Notes under the pieces: generated by a model
Databases searched by the model: none
Told to the model about the DNA's origin: nothing
Seen by the model: the letters and a program-made list of their open reading frames with translations, nothing else
Assembly: GCA_937801655.1 (NCBI GenBank)
Contig: CALMWC010000007.1
Coordinates: 1-64,000, forward strand
From: an uncultured Gammaproteobacteria bacterium
GTDB taxonomy: Bacteria; Pseudomonadota; Gammaproteobacteria; Steroidobacterales; UBA11654
Direction of reading: 5' to 3'
Length of the DNA: 64,000 nucleotides
Shown here: positions 20,966-29,437 of the stretch, piece after piece
Position numbering within the stretch: the first letter of the stretch is position 1
Layout: the number at the start of each line of letters is the position of its first letter
Program-made: the position numbers and the translations under genes

Positions 20966-21463
20966 TTATTCATATTCAATAGCCTCATTTTGAGGTCTAT
21001 ATTTAGGATGAATTGCATAAATTGAATGTCTCATCGCAGCTATCAGAAAAGCGATTGGTATAACCATCTGGAAGGGCCAGATAGCCATTCTTAATACAAT
21101 TGATTGCACATCGTCTCTAAAAGTTTCTGCGACCACTTGGAAGGCAATGAGTGCAAAGAGCAAACAAAAAAGAGACATAAAACCTTCTTGTAACCTTATT
21201 AATAAAGGCTCCATTCTTTTTGGAAGCCAGCTGTCAGCAAATTTTGGTCGTAGGTGAGCACCTTCAGAAGATGCAACTCCCAAGCCAAACATAACAACAA
21301 ACAGATTGGCATAGACCCCCACTTGCCTAGACCAATGCAGCCCAGTCCCAGTAATTTCTCTAATAGCCACATCAGTAAACATGACACTAACCAAAACTAG
21401 AAAAGCAAAAAATGTAATGGATTTCTCAAATGTTGTTAATAATTTTAAAGTTTGTTTAATCAT
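20966..21463 (-). CDS. TRAP transporter small permease (DctQ-like)
   Basis: 165 aa, 4 TM; located immediately upstream of the large permease. Confidence 0.85.
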   Translation of the reverse strand: MIKQTLKLLTTFEKSITFFAFLVLVSVMFTDVAIREITGTGLHWSRQVGVYANLFVVMFGLGVASSEGAHLRPKFADSWLPKRMEPLLIRLQEGFMSLFCLLFALIAFQVVAETFRDDVQSIVLRMAIWPFQMVIPIAFLIAAMRHSIYAIHPKYRPQNEAIEYE

Positions 21464-21527
21464 GAGATATTTTCATTGTAAACTATGAACTAAGAAAAAA
21501 TCATATGAATTAAAAAAAGGATTCTTT

Positions 21528-23033
21528 ATGACAAATGACCAACAATTTACTATTTCTGATGAAGTAAAAGAATTTCTAAATTCCAATCATCAACTTTTAA
21601 TTAATGGCGAATGGATGCCCTCTTCTTCAAATGAAAAAATTGAAGTTTTTGATCCTGCAAATGAACAACTTTTAACAGAAGTTGATTCTGGTAATGCAGC
21701 AGATATTGATGCTGCTGTGGGTGCTGCTAGAAAAGCATTGACTGGAGAGTGGTCAAAAATAACTTCACATGATCGTGCTCGTATGCTTGATCGTTTGGCA
21801 GATGATATTGAGGCTAACTTTTCAGTATTATCAGAAATAGAAGTCCTTGATAATGGTATGCCGCTGGAATTGGCTCAGTATTCAATTGCCAGTCATGGCA
21901 CAACACTGCTGAGATATTTTGCAAGCTGGGCTAATAAACTTCATGGACAGACAATTCCAGTCTCACCAGCAGGTGCTATCAACGGAGAATCACTGACATA
22001 CACTAGAAAAGAACCAATCGGAGTTGTGGGCGCAATTATCCCTTGGAACTCTCCACTCATATTTGCCATACTCAAACTAGGTCCAGCTTTAGCAGCTGGC
22101 TGCACAATTGTCTTGAAGCCTGCTGAATTGACTCCAATATCGGCTTTATTTTTAGGCAAACTGATACAAAAATCTGGGATCCCTCCGGGCGTTGTTAATA
22201 TTGTTACCGGTTATGGGGAAACAGCAGGTCAAGCGCTATCAGAACATCCTGGTGTTGATAAGATAACATTCACGGGTTCGACTGAAGTGGGTAAGAAAAT
22301 TGTTGAAGCCTCTATTGGGAATCTTAAAAAAGTAACCCTTGAGCTTGGAGGTAAAAATCCTGTAGTGATTTTTCCTGATGCTGATTTAGAAAAAGCCATA
22401 CCAGGAGCAGCGCGTGCTTGTTTTTTTCTTCAAGGCCAGAATTGTATGGCTGGTACTCGATTGTTTGTGCATGAGGATATTTATCAAGTTGTAATTGCTG
22501 GTATTAAAGAAATGGCTGAGGCTTTTACAATTGGACATGGGCTTATTCCTGGTAATGATTTTGGACCATTGATTTCTAAAACTCAAAAAGAAAGAGTTAT
22601 GTCTTATATAGGTATAGGCCTTGAAGAAGGTGCTGAACTTTTAACGGGTGGAAATTCTTATGGCGATCAAGGCCATTTTGTCCAACCAACAATTTTCTCT
22701 AACGTAGATGGAGGCATGAGGATTGCTAAGGAAGAGATATTTGGACCAGTTTTGTGTGCCCAATCATTTTCCAGTCAAGATTTAGAAAAAATTGCATCAG
22801 AAGCCAATGACACACCTTACGGTTTATCGGGAAGTGTATGGTCGCAAGATATCTCAATTGCACATAAGATGGCTATGCTTATTGATGCTGGACAGGTCAG
22901 TATTAATTGCCATGCTGCGGTTGATCCCGCCATACCTTTTGGTGGCAACAAGCAGTCTGGATGGGGAAGAGAATTTGGTGCAGAAGGCCTAGAAGCTTAC
23001 TTGAAGACAAAGGCAACCACAGTTATATTTTAG
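21528..23033 (+). CDS. Aldehyde dehydrogenase family protein
   Basis: 501 aa; GAIIPWNSPLIFAILKLGPALAAGCTIVLKPAE, FTGSTEVGKKI, VTLELGGKNPVVIF, FFLQGQNCMAGTRLFV. Confidence 0.94.
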   Translation: MTNDQQFTISDEVKEFLNSNHQLLINGEWMPSSSNEKIEVFDPANEQLLTEVDSGNAADIDAAVGAARKALTGEWSKITSHDRARMLDRLADDIEANFSVLSEIEVLDNGMPLELAQYSIASHGTTLLRYFASWANKLHGQTIPVSPAGAINGESLTYTRKEPIGVVGAIIPWNSPLIFAILKLGPALAAGCTIVLKPAELTPISALFLGKLIQKSGIPPGVVNIVTGYGETAGQALSEHPGVDKITFTGSTEVGKKIVEASIGNLKKVTLELGGKNPVVIFPDADLEKAIPGAARACFFLQGQNCMAGTRLFVHEDIYQVVIAGIKEMAEAFTIGHGLIPGNDFGPLISKTQKERVMSYIGIGLEEGAELLTGGNSYGDQGHFVQPTIFSNVDGGMRIAKEEIFGPVLCAQSFSSQDLEKIASEANDTPYGLSGSVWSQDISIAHKMAMLIDAGQVSINCHAAVDPAIPFGGNKQSGWGREFGAEGLEAYLKTKATTVIF

Positions 23034-23034
23034 T

Positions 23035-23745
23035 CTACCAAGCAACCTCTTTGCCAAAGCGATCAAGAAACATTCCGCTATTATTAGGTGTTAAAGTTTC
23101 AAACATATTTTGTTGGTTCTCAACACTATCATCGGCTTCAACTTCTGCTGTATCACCGCCCAGATAAGTTTTACACCAACCGGGTGCTAATGCGATGGTA
23201 ATAATATCTTTCCAATCATTAGCCATACCTTTAGCAATAATATTAAGCCCCGATTTACTAGCTCTATAAGAATAAAGTCCGCCAAAGTTATTTTGTGCTA
23301 CAGAGCCTAGGTCACTTGACATCATAACTAGGATTTTTTTTTCACTGTTTGCAATGTGATCATGAAAAGCTGTAGCAACCTTAAAAGGTGATAATAAATT
23401 TACTTCAATGATAGTTCGCCATATTTCATAATCCATATTATCAATTTTCTGATATTCCATGGCTCCCGGCATGCCTTCTGGCCCTAGGATTCCTGCATTA
23501 TTAATAAGAACATCAATAGCCGTATCTTGGTAATTATTGGCAAGGCTATCGATAGAATGATGATTAGTTACATCAAGTTTTTCTATAATGAAGTTTTCTC
23601 CATATTTATTCTGAAGATCCAATAAGTAATCTGCTTTTTCAGGATTTCTTGCACATGCTATAACTTTCCAGCCCTTATTAGCATATTGCTTAACATGTTC
23701 AAAACCCAAGCCTCTATTAGCTCCAGTAACAAAAACAGTTGGCAT
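23035..23745 (-). CDS. Short-chain dehydrogenase/reductase
   Basis: 236 aa; VTGANRGLGFEHV, NNAGILGPEG, YSYRASKSGLNIIAKGMA. Confidence 0.88.
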   Translation of the reverse strand: MPTVFVTGANRGLGFEHVKQYANKGWKVIACARNPEKADYLLDLQNKYGENFIIEKLDVTNHHSIDSLANNYQDTAIDVLINNAGILGPEGMPGAMEYQKIDNMDYEIWRTIIEVNLLSPFKVATAFHDHIANSEKKILVMMSSDLGSVAQNNFGGLYSYRASKSGLNIIAKGMANDWKDIITIALAPGWCKTYLGGDTAEVEADDSVENQQNMFETLTPNNSGMFLDRFGKEVAW

Positions 23746-23829
23746 ACATTTCTCCTTTTAAGAATTTGAAAATAAGATCATAATAACAGAATAGATATTT
23801 CATTATAAAAATAACATAGAGGAAAAGGC

Positions 23830-24411
23830 ATGCCAAAATCTGATTATATTTCATCGCTTGAAATGAATAAAATTATTAAAACAGATCACCTAAAACCTGA
23901 AACCCAAAAGTATTTTAACGAATGCAAAGATAAGCTTGGGTTTATTCCTAATGTTCTATTGGCCTATAGTTTTGATGAGAAGAAATTAGATCATTTTATG
24001 GGATTTTATAACAACCTAATGCTGGATGATTCAGGACTTACAAAACTTGAGCGTGAAATGATAGCTGTTGTTGTTTCTTCTTATAATCGGTGTCACTATT
24101 GTATAGTTGCTCATGGGGCAGCGGTTAGACATCTGTCAAAAGATCCATCTTTAGGAGAAGTATTGGTTTCAAATTACAAAGCTGCCTCTCTTGATCATAG
24201 ACAGAAAGCTATGTTAGATTTTTCATGGAAAATGACTGATTCACCCGAGTCTATAAGTGAAGATGATAGAGTGAAGCTACGCCAGAGTGGCTTTACTGAT
24301 GAAGATATTTGGGATATTGCAGCCGTGGCATCATTTTATAATATGAGTAACAGAATGGCGGCTGCATTAGACCTCAAGCCAAATCCTGAATATCATTCAA
24401 AGGCAAGGTAA
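23830..24411 (+). CDS. AhpD-like/carboxymuconolactone decarboxylase-fold peroxidase-related protein
   Basis: 193 aa; LTKLEREMIAVVVSSYNRCHYCIVAHGAAVR CxxC motif. Confidence 0.85.
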   Translation: MPKSDYISSLEMNKIIKTDHLKPETQKYFNECKDKLGFIPNVLLAYSFDEKKLDHFMGFYNNLMLDDSGLTKLEREMIAVVVSSYNRCHYCIVAHGAAVRHLSKDPSLGEVLVSNYKAASLDHRQKAMLDFSWKMTDSPESISEDDRVKLRQSGFTDEDIWDIAAVASFYNMSNRMAAALDLKPNPEYHSKAR

Positions 24412-24415
24412 CATT

Positions 24416-25660
24416 ATGTCAGTTAAGTTGGTTAATCAAACAAGAGTAGAATCAATTCTTGATCGTGAGGGGATTGATGGATTGGTTGTAGTGAACCCCA
24501 TAAACTTTTACTACTTTTCAGGTTATTGGGGATTTTTTAATACACCATCAGGCTTCGATGGTTCTTACTTTTCAGTATTACCAAGAAATTCTGATAAAAA
24601 ACCATCTATGGTTATCCCTGCCTTAGAGATTAGAAGAATTGAGACAAAAGGTTGGCCATGGATAAAAAATATTTTTGCCTATACTTCAGATGGTGATGGT
24701 CATTCCTTTGATGATAATTCGCCAAAAGGAATAGACTATGAAGGTTGGCCAATAAATCAAACAGCAAAATTAACAAAGCGTGAAGAAAGCTGGAAGAGTA
24801 TAGTCGAGAATTTTAAGGATAGTTACAGTGAAAATTCTTTTCAAGCTTTGGTTAGAGCCATTAAATCTTCTCATTTAGATGGTAAGAGAATCTTAATAGA
24901 CGATTTGAGAATTGAGAGATGGCTTGAAAAAGAAAAGAATATAAATGTTGAATGTATGTATAAACCTCACTTATTCAATGAGATGCGAATGGTGAAAACC
25001 GAAAATGAAATTAAGATTCTACAAAAGGCAGCAATCATAAATGAAGAGGCAATGCTTAGTGCAATTAATTTTATGAAAGAAGATTTAAAATGGAGTGATC
25101 TTGAAAATCATTATATGAGTGAGATAGCAAAAAGAGGGGGTAGAGGTGTATATCTTATGTGCGGTGTTGGAGAGCTGCCAGATGGAAGATGCAGAAAACA
25201 TGAACCCATTATGTTTGATGCTTTGGGACAGTTTGAGCGCTATCATGGTGATTTCGGACGATGTGCAGTAATAAAGAACCCAACACAAGAACATATTGAG
25301 AAACATCAATCCTTATTAGAGGGCTGGTCCAAAGCAAAAGAGTACCTCTATCCTGGAGCTACTTATTCACAGATCTCAAATGAAGTTGGTAATTATGTAA
25401 GAAAAGTTGGCTTTAGGAATTTTAGGAATCCAATAGTGCACAGTCTAGGACTCGAACATACGGATGACCCAAAATTATTTGGCACTCAGCCGGGTGTAAA
25501 AGAAAGCCAAGTATTGGAGAAAAATATGGTGATTAATATTGATATGCCTTTTACAGAAGTTGGTTGGGGTTCAGTTCATATGGAAGATACAATTTTAATA
25601 ACGAATGACGGTTATAAGAGATTATCAAATTCAAGTTTCGATCTGATAGTCTCAGGATAG
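24416..25660 (+). CDS. M24 family (creatinase/Xaa-Pro aminopeptidase-fold) metallohydrolase
   Basis: 414 aa; creatinase N domain (GLVVVNPINFYYFSGYWGF) and pita-bread metal-ligand regions FDALGQFERYHGDFGR, VHSLGLEH, INIDMPFTE, VHMEDTILIT. Confidence 0.82.
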   Translation: MSVKLVNQTRVESILDREGIDGLVVVNPINFYYFSGYWGFFNTPSGFDGSYFSVLPRNSDKKPSMVIPALEIRRIETKGWPWIKNIFAYTSDGDGHSFDDNSPKGIDYEGWPINQTAKLTKREESWKSIVENFKDSYSENSFQALVRAIKSSHLDGKRILIDDLRIERWLEKEKNINVECMYKPHLFNEMRMVKTENEIKILQKAAIINEEAMLSAINFMKEDLKWSDLENHYMSEIAKRGGRGVYLMCGVGELPDGRCRKHEPIMFDALGQFERYHGDFGRCAVIKNPTQEHIEKHQSLLEGWSKAKEYLYPGATYSQISNEVGNYVRKVGFRNFRNPIVHSLGLEHTDDPKLFGTQPGVKESQVLEKNMVINIDMPFTEVGWGSVHMEDTILITNDGYKRLSNSSFDLIVSG

Positions 25661-25670
25661 GTTTTACTCT

Positions 25671-26264
25671 TTAGCAAGCAACTCCCCTCCCCCAATTGGA
25701 ATAACTGGATTGATGATTGAGCAGTATTTTTCTTGGATAATTTCTATTCTCCTTTATTGCCCAGTCTGCTCTTGAACTATAAAGCTCTACATTATTCCAC
25801 CACAATTCTGGATTCTTACCCTTTGATGATGCCAATTGAATATCTTTTTTTAACCACCCTAAACCTCCATTATAAGAGCTGAGTATCATTGCCCATTGAT
25901 TGCATTCATTTTTTGTTTTAATGTTTTTATCAAGCCATTGATCAAACAGCAGCATCGCACGAATCGACCAAATTGGATTGTAGACATTGCCATTAGAAAG
26001 CTCAGGATAGAGCTCTTTCAACCAATTTGCAGTTGATGGTGTGAATTGAGTTAGGCCCTCTGCATAAGGACTTTTAGCAAGGTAATCCCATGAACTTTCT
26101 TGTTGAATCTGTGAAGCAAATAATGCAACTGGCGCATCCATTCCCCAAGTAATCCTAGAGTAACGAATCAAATCTCTTTTATATTTAAGGCTATTTCTTG
26201 GTTCGGATGCTTGGGTTGGCATGGATAGAAGTAAGAAAGTAAATAAGAAGAAAAGTTTTTTCAT
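25671..26264 (-). CDS. Secreted lytic transglycosylase (SLT) domain protein
   Basis: 197 aa; signal peptide, VALFASQIQQESSWDYLAKSPYAEGLTQFTPSTANWL (catalytic ES), AMILSSYNGGLGW. Confidence 0.82.
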   Translation of the reverse strand: MKKLFFLFTFLLLSMPTQASEPRNSLKYKRDLIRYSRITWGMDAPVALFASQIQQESSWDYLAKSPYAEGLTQFTPSTANWLKELYPELSNGNVYNPIWSIRAMLLFDQWLDKNIKTKNECNQWAMILSSYNGGLGWLKKDIQLASSKGKNPELWWNNVELYSSRADWAIKENRNYPRKILLNHQSSYSNWGRGVAC

Positions 26265-26545
26265 AAGGCAAGAGACATACCAAGGATTGTCGCAAGTATA
26301 ATCAATGCTCTTCTAATTGCGATAGACGATCTTATTATTGGGTCCTGGTCTTTACCATCATTAATTCCAGGCCTCATATGAGGAAATAAAAGATAATCAA
26401 TCCAATAACCCAGAATAGCAGCAAGTGTTACTAAACTTGCTTTATATATAATTACAGGAAGTTGTGCTGGGCTAATTAAAAAAACAGACACTAATAATAG
26501 GGTGGTAATGATGGCGAAAAGACTTCTATTGATTGGTGCTTGCAT
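26261..26545 (-). CDS. Small membrane protein, holin-like
   Basis: 94 aa with about 3 TM segments; ATGA overlap with the SLT gene downstream. Confidence 0.6.
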   Translation of the reverse strand: MQAPINRSLFAIITTLLLVSVFLISPAQLPVIIYKASLVTLAAILGYWIDYLLFPHMRPGINDGKDQDPIIRSSIAIRRALIILATILGMSLAL

Positions 26546-26681
26546 AATTATAACCTTCTATTTTAATGATAATACTTTACTAAATTTACATACAGATATG
26601 AAAATGATTATAAAATTATTCTATTTCATATTTCTTAAATGATAGTATACAGAACATAATTTTGTAAAAAGAGAAAGGTAT

Positions 26682-27509
26682 ATGAATAAAGAACTTCCTC
26701 AAGAAATAATCAACTATGCGATAGAAATTACTAGTAGTTTTGGCCTCAAACTGTTGACGGCATTGATTGTAGTAATTGTTGGTAAGCAATTAGTTAAAAT
26801 ACTGCTTAAGGTTATCAAGGTAGCACTGGAGAAAGCTAATACCGAAGAAACCGTTAGAATCTTTATAGCTAATTTACTCAATACTGTGTTTACAGTAATT
26901 ATATTTGTGGCTGCTATCAATCAATTGGGTGTCGAAACTACCTCAATTATTGCTCTTTTAGGTGCGGCTGGTTTAGCGATTGGATTGGCTTTGCAAGGCT
27001 CATTAGCTAATTTTGCAGCTGGAATTCTTATTGTTATTTTTCGACCATATAAAGTGGGTGATTATATAGAAGCCGGCACTAATGTTGGCACAGTTAAAGA
27101 CATACAAATTTTCTCCACTGTTTTAAGAACTCCGGATAATAAGTCCATTGTTGTTCCTAATGGTTCGATAATGGATGGAAGTATTACTAATTATTCCGAA
27201 CAACCCACTCGACGAATAGATATTATTGCAAGTTGCAGTTATGAAGATGACTTGGATAAAGTTAAGGAAGTGCTGCAGACTATACTGGATAATGAAGAGC
27301 GAATACTAACCGAACCTAAACCTCAAATAGCAGTTTCTGAGTTGGCTGAAAGCAGCGTTAATTTTATTGTTAGGCCCTGGGTAAATTCTTCGGATTATCT
27401 TCCTGTAATGTATTCTTTGTTAGAAAATATAAAGAAGACTTTTGATAAAAAAGGGATCTCAATACCCTATCCACAAAGCGATATTCATATTCATGAAAAA
27501 AAGGCATAG
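26682..27509 (+). CDS. mscS: Small-conductance mechanosensitive channel (MscS family)
   Basis: 275 aa; GAAGLAIGLALQGSLANFAAGILIVIFRPYKVGDYIE, VVPNGSIMDGSITNYS. Confidence 0.93.
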   Translation: MNKELPQEIINYAIEITSSFGLKLLTALIVVIVGKQLVKILLKVIKVALEKANTEETVRIFIANLLNTVFTVIIFVAAINQLGVETTSIIALLGAAGLAIGLALQGSLANFAAGILIVIFRPYKVGDYIEAGTNVGTVKDIQIFSTVLRTPDNKSIVVPNGSIMDGSITNYSEQPTRRIDIIASCSYEDDLDKVKEVLQTILDNEERILTEPKPQIAVSELAESSVNFIVRPWVNSSDYLPVMYSLLENIKKTFDKKGISIPYPQSDIHIHEKKA

Positions 27510-27530
27510 CTCTTAAGAGCTATGCCTTTT
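27496..27530. terminator. Bidirectional intrinsic terminator
   Basis: AAAAAAGGCATAGCTCTTAAGAGCTATGCCTTTT; 24-bp perfect palindrome GGCATAGCTCTTAAGAGCTATGCC between convergent mscS and hyuB. Confidence 0.85.
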
Positions 27531-27542
27531 GATACTTTAGCC

Positions 27543-29426
27543 TTAAGAAGCGGCTTTTACCCAAGTTTGGAATACTGGATCGCTTGGAGCATCCAAGCCT
27601 GTTTCTGCTTTACATCGTTTTTTGAGTTCAGCAATGCTTTCAAAACCTTTGTCAAACAATTTTGTTTTACCTCTGGCTGCAGACATTTTTGCTCTTAATT
27701 TAGTCGTAGCGGCTTTACTGACACTATAATCAGGTTTTACAATCACACCATAATTATCTTTAGCACCATTTCTTGTTAGCAATCCTGCTTCTACATCAAA
27801 AGCAACTCTTTCAGCAGGTCTTGTGAATGGATCTCCCCAACCACCTCCACCCCAGGTGACATGGTAAAGTGTGTCGCCTTCACAGACTTGTAACCGATCG
27901 CATTTTGAGGGAAGAATTTCAGTATCACCATTTTTTCGTACCAATGTTTTAGTACTTCTAGCGCCTGGATGTCCACCATTTACACCCCATGGATAAGTGA
28001 GCCATCGGTCGTCATGTATCGATACATTACCTGGTTCTAAAAACTTATAGGTGGTTGCTAAAGCATTTCCTCCACGATGAAAGCCTGCTCCTCCTGAATC
28101 AGGAACGGTATAGTATTCTTCTATTACTAAGGGAAAGTAACTTTCAAGAAATTCATTAGGTACGTTGGTAAAGCTGGGCCATAGAGAGTGACCATCAGGA
28201 CCATCTCCCATTGGTTTTCCAGGAACACCACCAAATCCAATCATATAGAGTTGATACCATTCACCGTGTTTGTCGTAGCCTGAATACATTAAATGTGGAC
28301 TGTCTGAAAATCCTGCTGCACAGAGGAAGTCAGGTGCTCCTTGTCCTAATAAACCACCAAGTACGTCAAATATTCTTCCTAATGCATGAGTCCTACATGA
28401 AAGAGCTGCAGGATATTTTGGTTTTAAGATACTGCCATCAGGGATTCTGACTTCCATCAGGTCATAAAAACCATCATTAAACATAATTGCAGGGTCGAAC
28501 ACCATAATCATATAAACACCACAAAACATTTTAAACATCTCTTCATTTAAGAAGAAATTAATTGAACTGGTTGACTGAGGGTCAGTTCCTTCAAAATCAA
28601 AAATAACTTTATCACCTTGTCTCCACATAGCACATTTGATTTTATAAGGACCCATTTCCAAGCCGTCATCACAAATATAGTCTTCAAAGTATTGTTTTTC
28701 AGTAGGCACTGTTGTTTTAATGAGTTTAGCCATCGCTTTTTTGTTACGATCCAGAAGTTCTTCTAGTGCAGAGTAATAAACGTTGTCACCGAATCTTTCT
28801 GCGGCTTCAATAACTCTTTTTTCTGCTGTTCTAATTGACGCTACAATGGCATTGAAATCACTTCTATTCCATTGAGGTAATCTGCAGTTATGAAGTATTA
28901 GCTCAAGCATATCTTCCTGAAGCACATCTTTTTTGTAAATCTTTGTTGGCGGAATTCTAATACCTTCTTCAAAAATCTCTGTTGCATCTGTCGGTAAACT
29001 TCCAGGTACTTTGCCACCCACATCAGTCATATGACCAAACATAGCAGCATAACTGATCAGTCTTCCATCTTTAAAAATAGGTCTAAGAAGAAGCCAATCA
29101 TTATTATGACTGACGGCACCATTACATGAATAAGGATCACTAGTAAGGAACATATCACCTTCTTCGATAGTCCCTTCAAAAGCTTCTTTAAAGCCATGAA
29201 TAAAGCTACCAAATTGTCCTACGACCATCTTACCCTCAAGATTGGCAATCATTGGAAACTCATCACCCTGCTCTCTTATTCCTGGTGACATAGCAGTTCT
29301 AAATAACACTGCATCCATTTCCCATCTGGCTGAGAACATTGCATTTTCTATCACATCAAGAGTGATGGGATCAAGTTTAACTTTTTTGAATGGTTTATTG
29401 TTGGTTTGTATTAATTTTGCTGTCAT
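27543..29426 (-). CDS. Hydantoinase B/oxoprolinase family protein
   Basis: 627 aa; LDVIENAMFSARWEMDAVLFRTAMSPGIREQGDEF, FGGVPGKPMGDGPDGHS, GGNALATTYKF. Confidence 0.92.
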   Translation of the reverse strand: MTAKLIQTNNKPFKKVKLDPITLDVIENAMFSARWEMDAVLFRTAMSPGIREQGDEFPMIANLEGKMVVGQFGSFIHGFKEAFEGTIEEGDMFLTSDPYSCNGAVSHNNDWLLLRPIFKDGRLISYAAMFGHMTDVGGKVPGSLPTDATEIFEEGIRIPPTKIYKKDVLQEDMLELILHNCRLPQWNRSDFNAIVASIRTAEKRVIEAAERFGDNVYYSALEELLDRNKKAMAKLIKTTVPTEKQYFEDYICDDGLEMGPYKIKCAMWRQGDKVIFDFEGTDPQSTSSINFFLNEEMFKMFCGVYMIMVFDPAIMFNDGFYDLMEVRIPDGSILKPKYPAALSCRTHALGRIFDVLGGLLGQGAPDFLCAAGFSDSPHLMYSGYDKHGEWYQLYMIGFGGVPGKPMGDGPDGHSLWPSFTNVPNEFLESYFPLVIEEYYTVPDSGGAGFHRGGNALATTYKFLEPGNVSIHDDRWLTYPWGVNGGHPGARSTKTLVRKNGDTEILPSKCDRLQVCEGDTLYHVTWGGGGWGDPFTRPAERVAFDVEAGLLTRNGAKDNYGVIVKPDYSVSKAATTKLRAKMSAARGKTKLFDKGFESIAELKKRCKAETGLDAPSDPVFQTWVKAAS

Positions 29427-29437
29427 TTCTTACTCCC

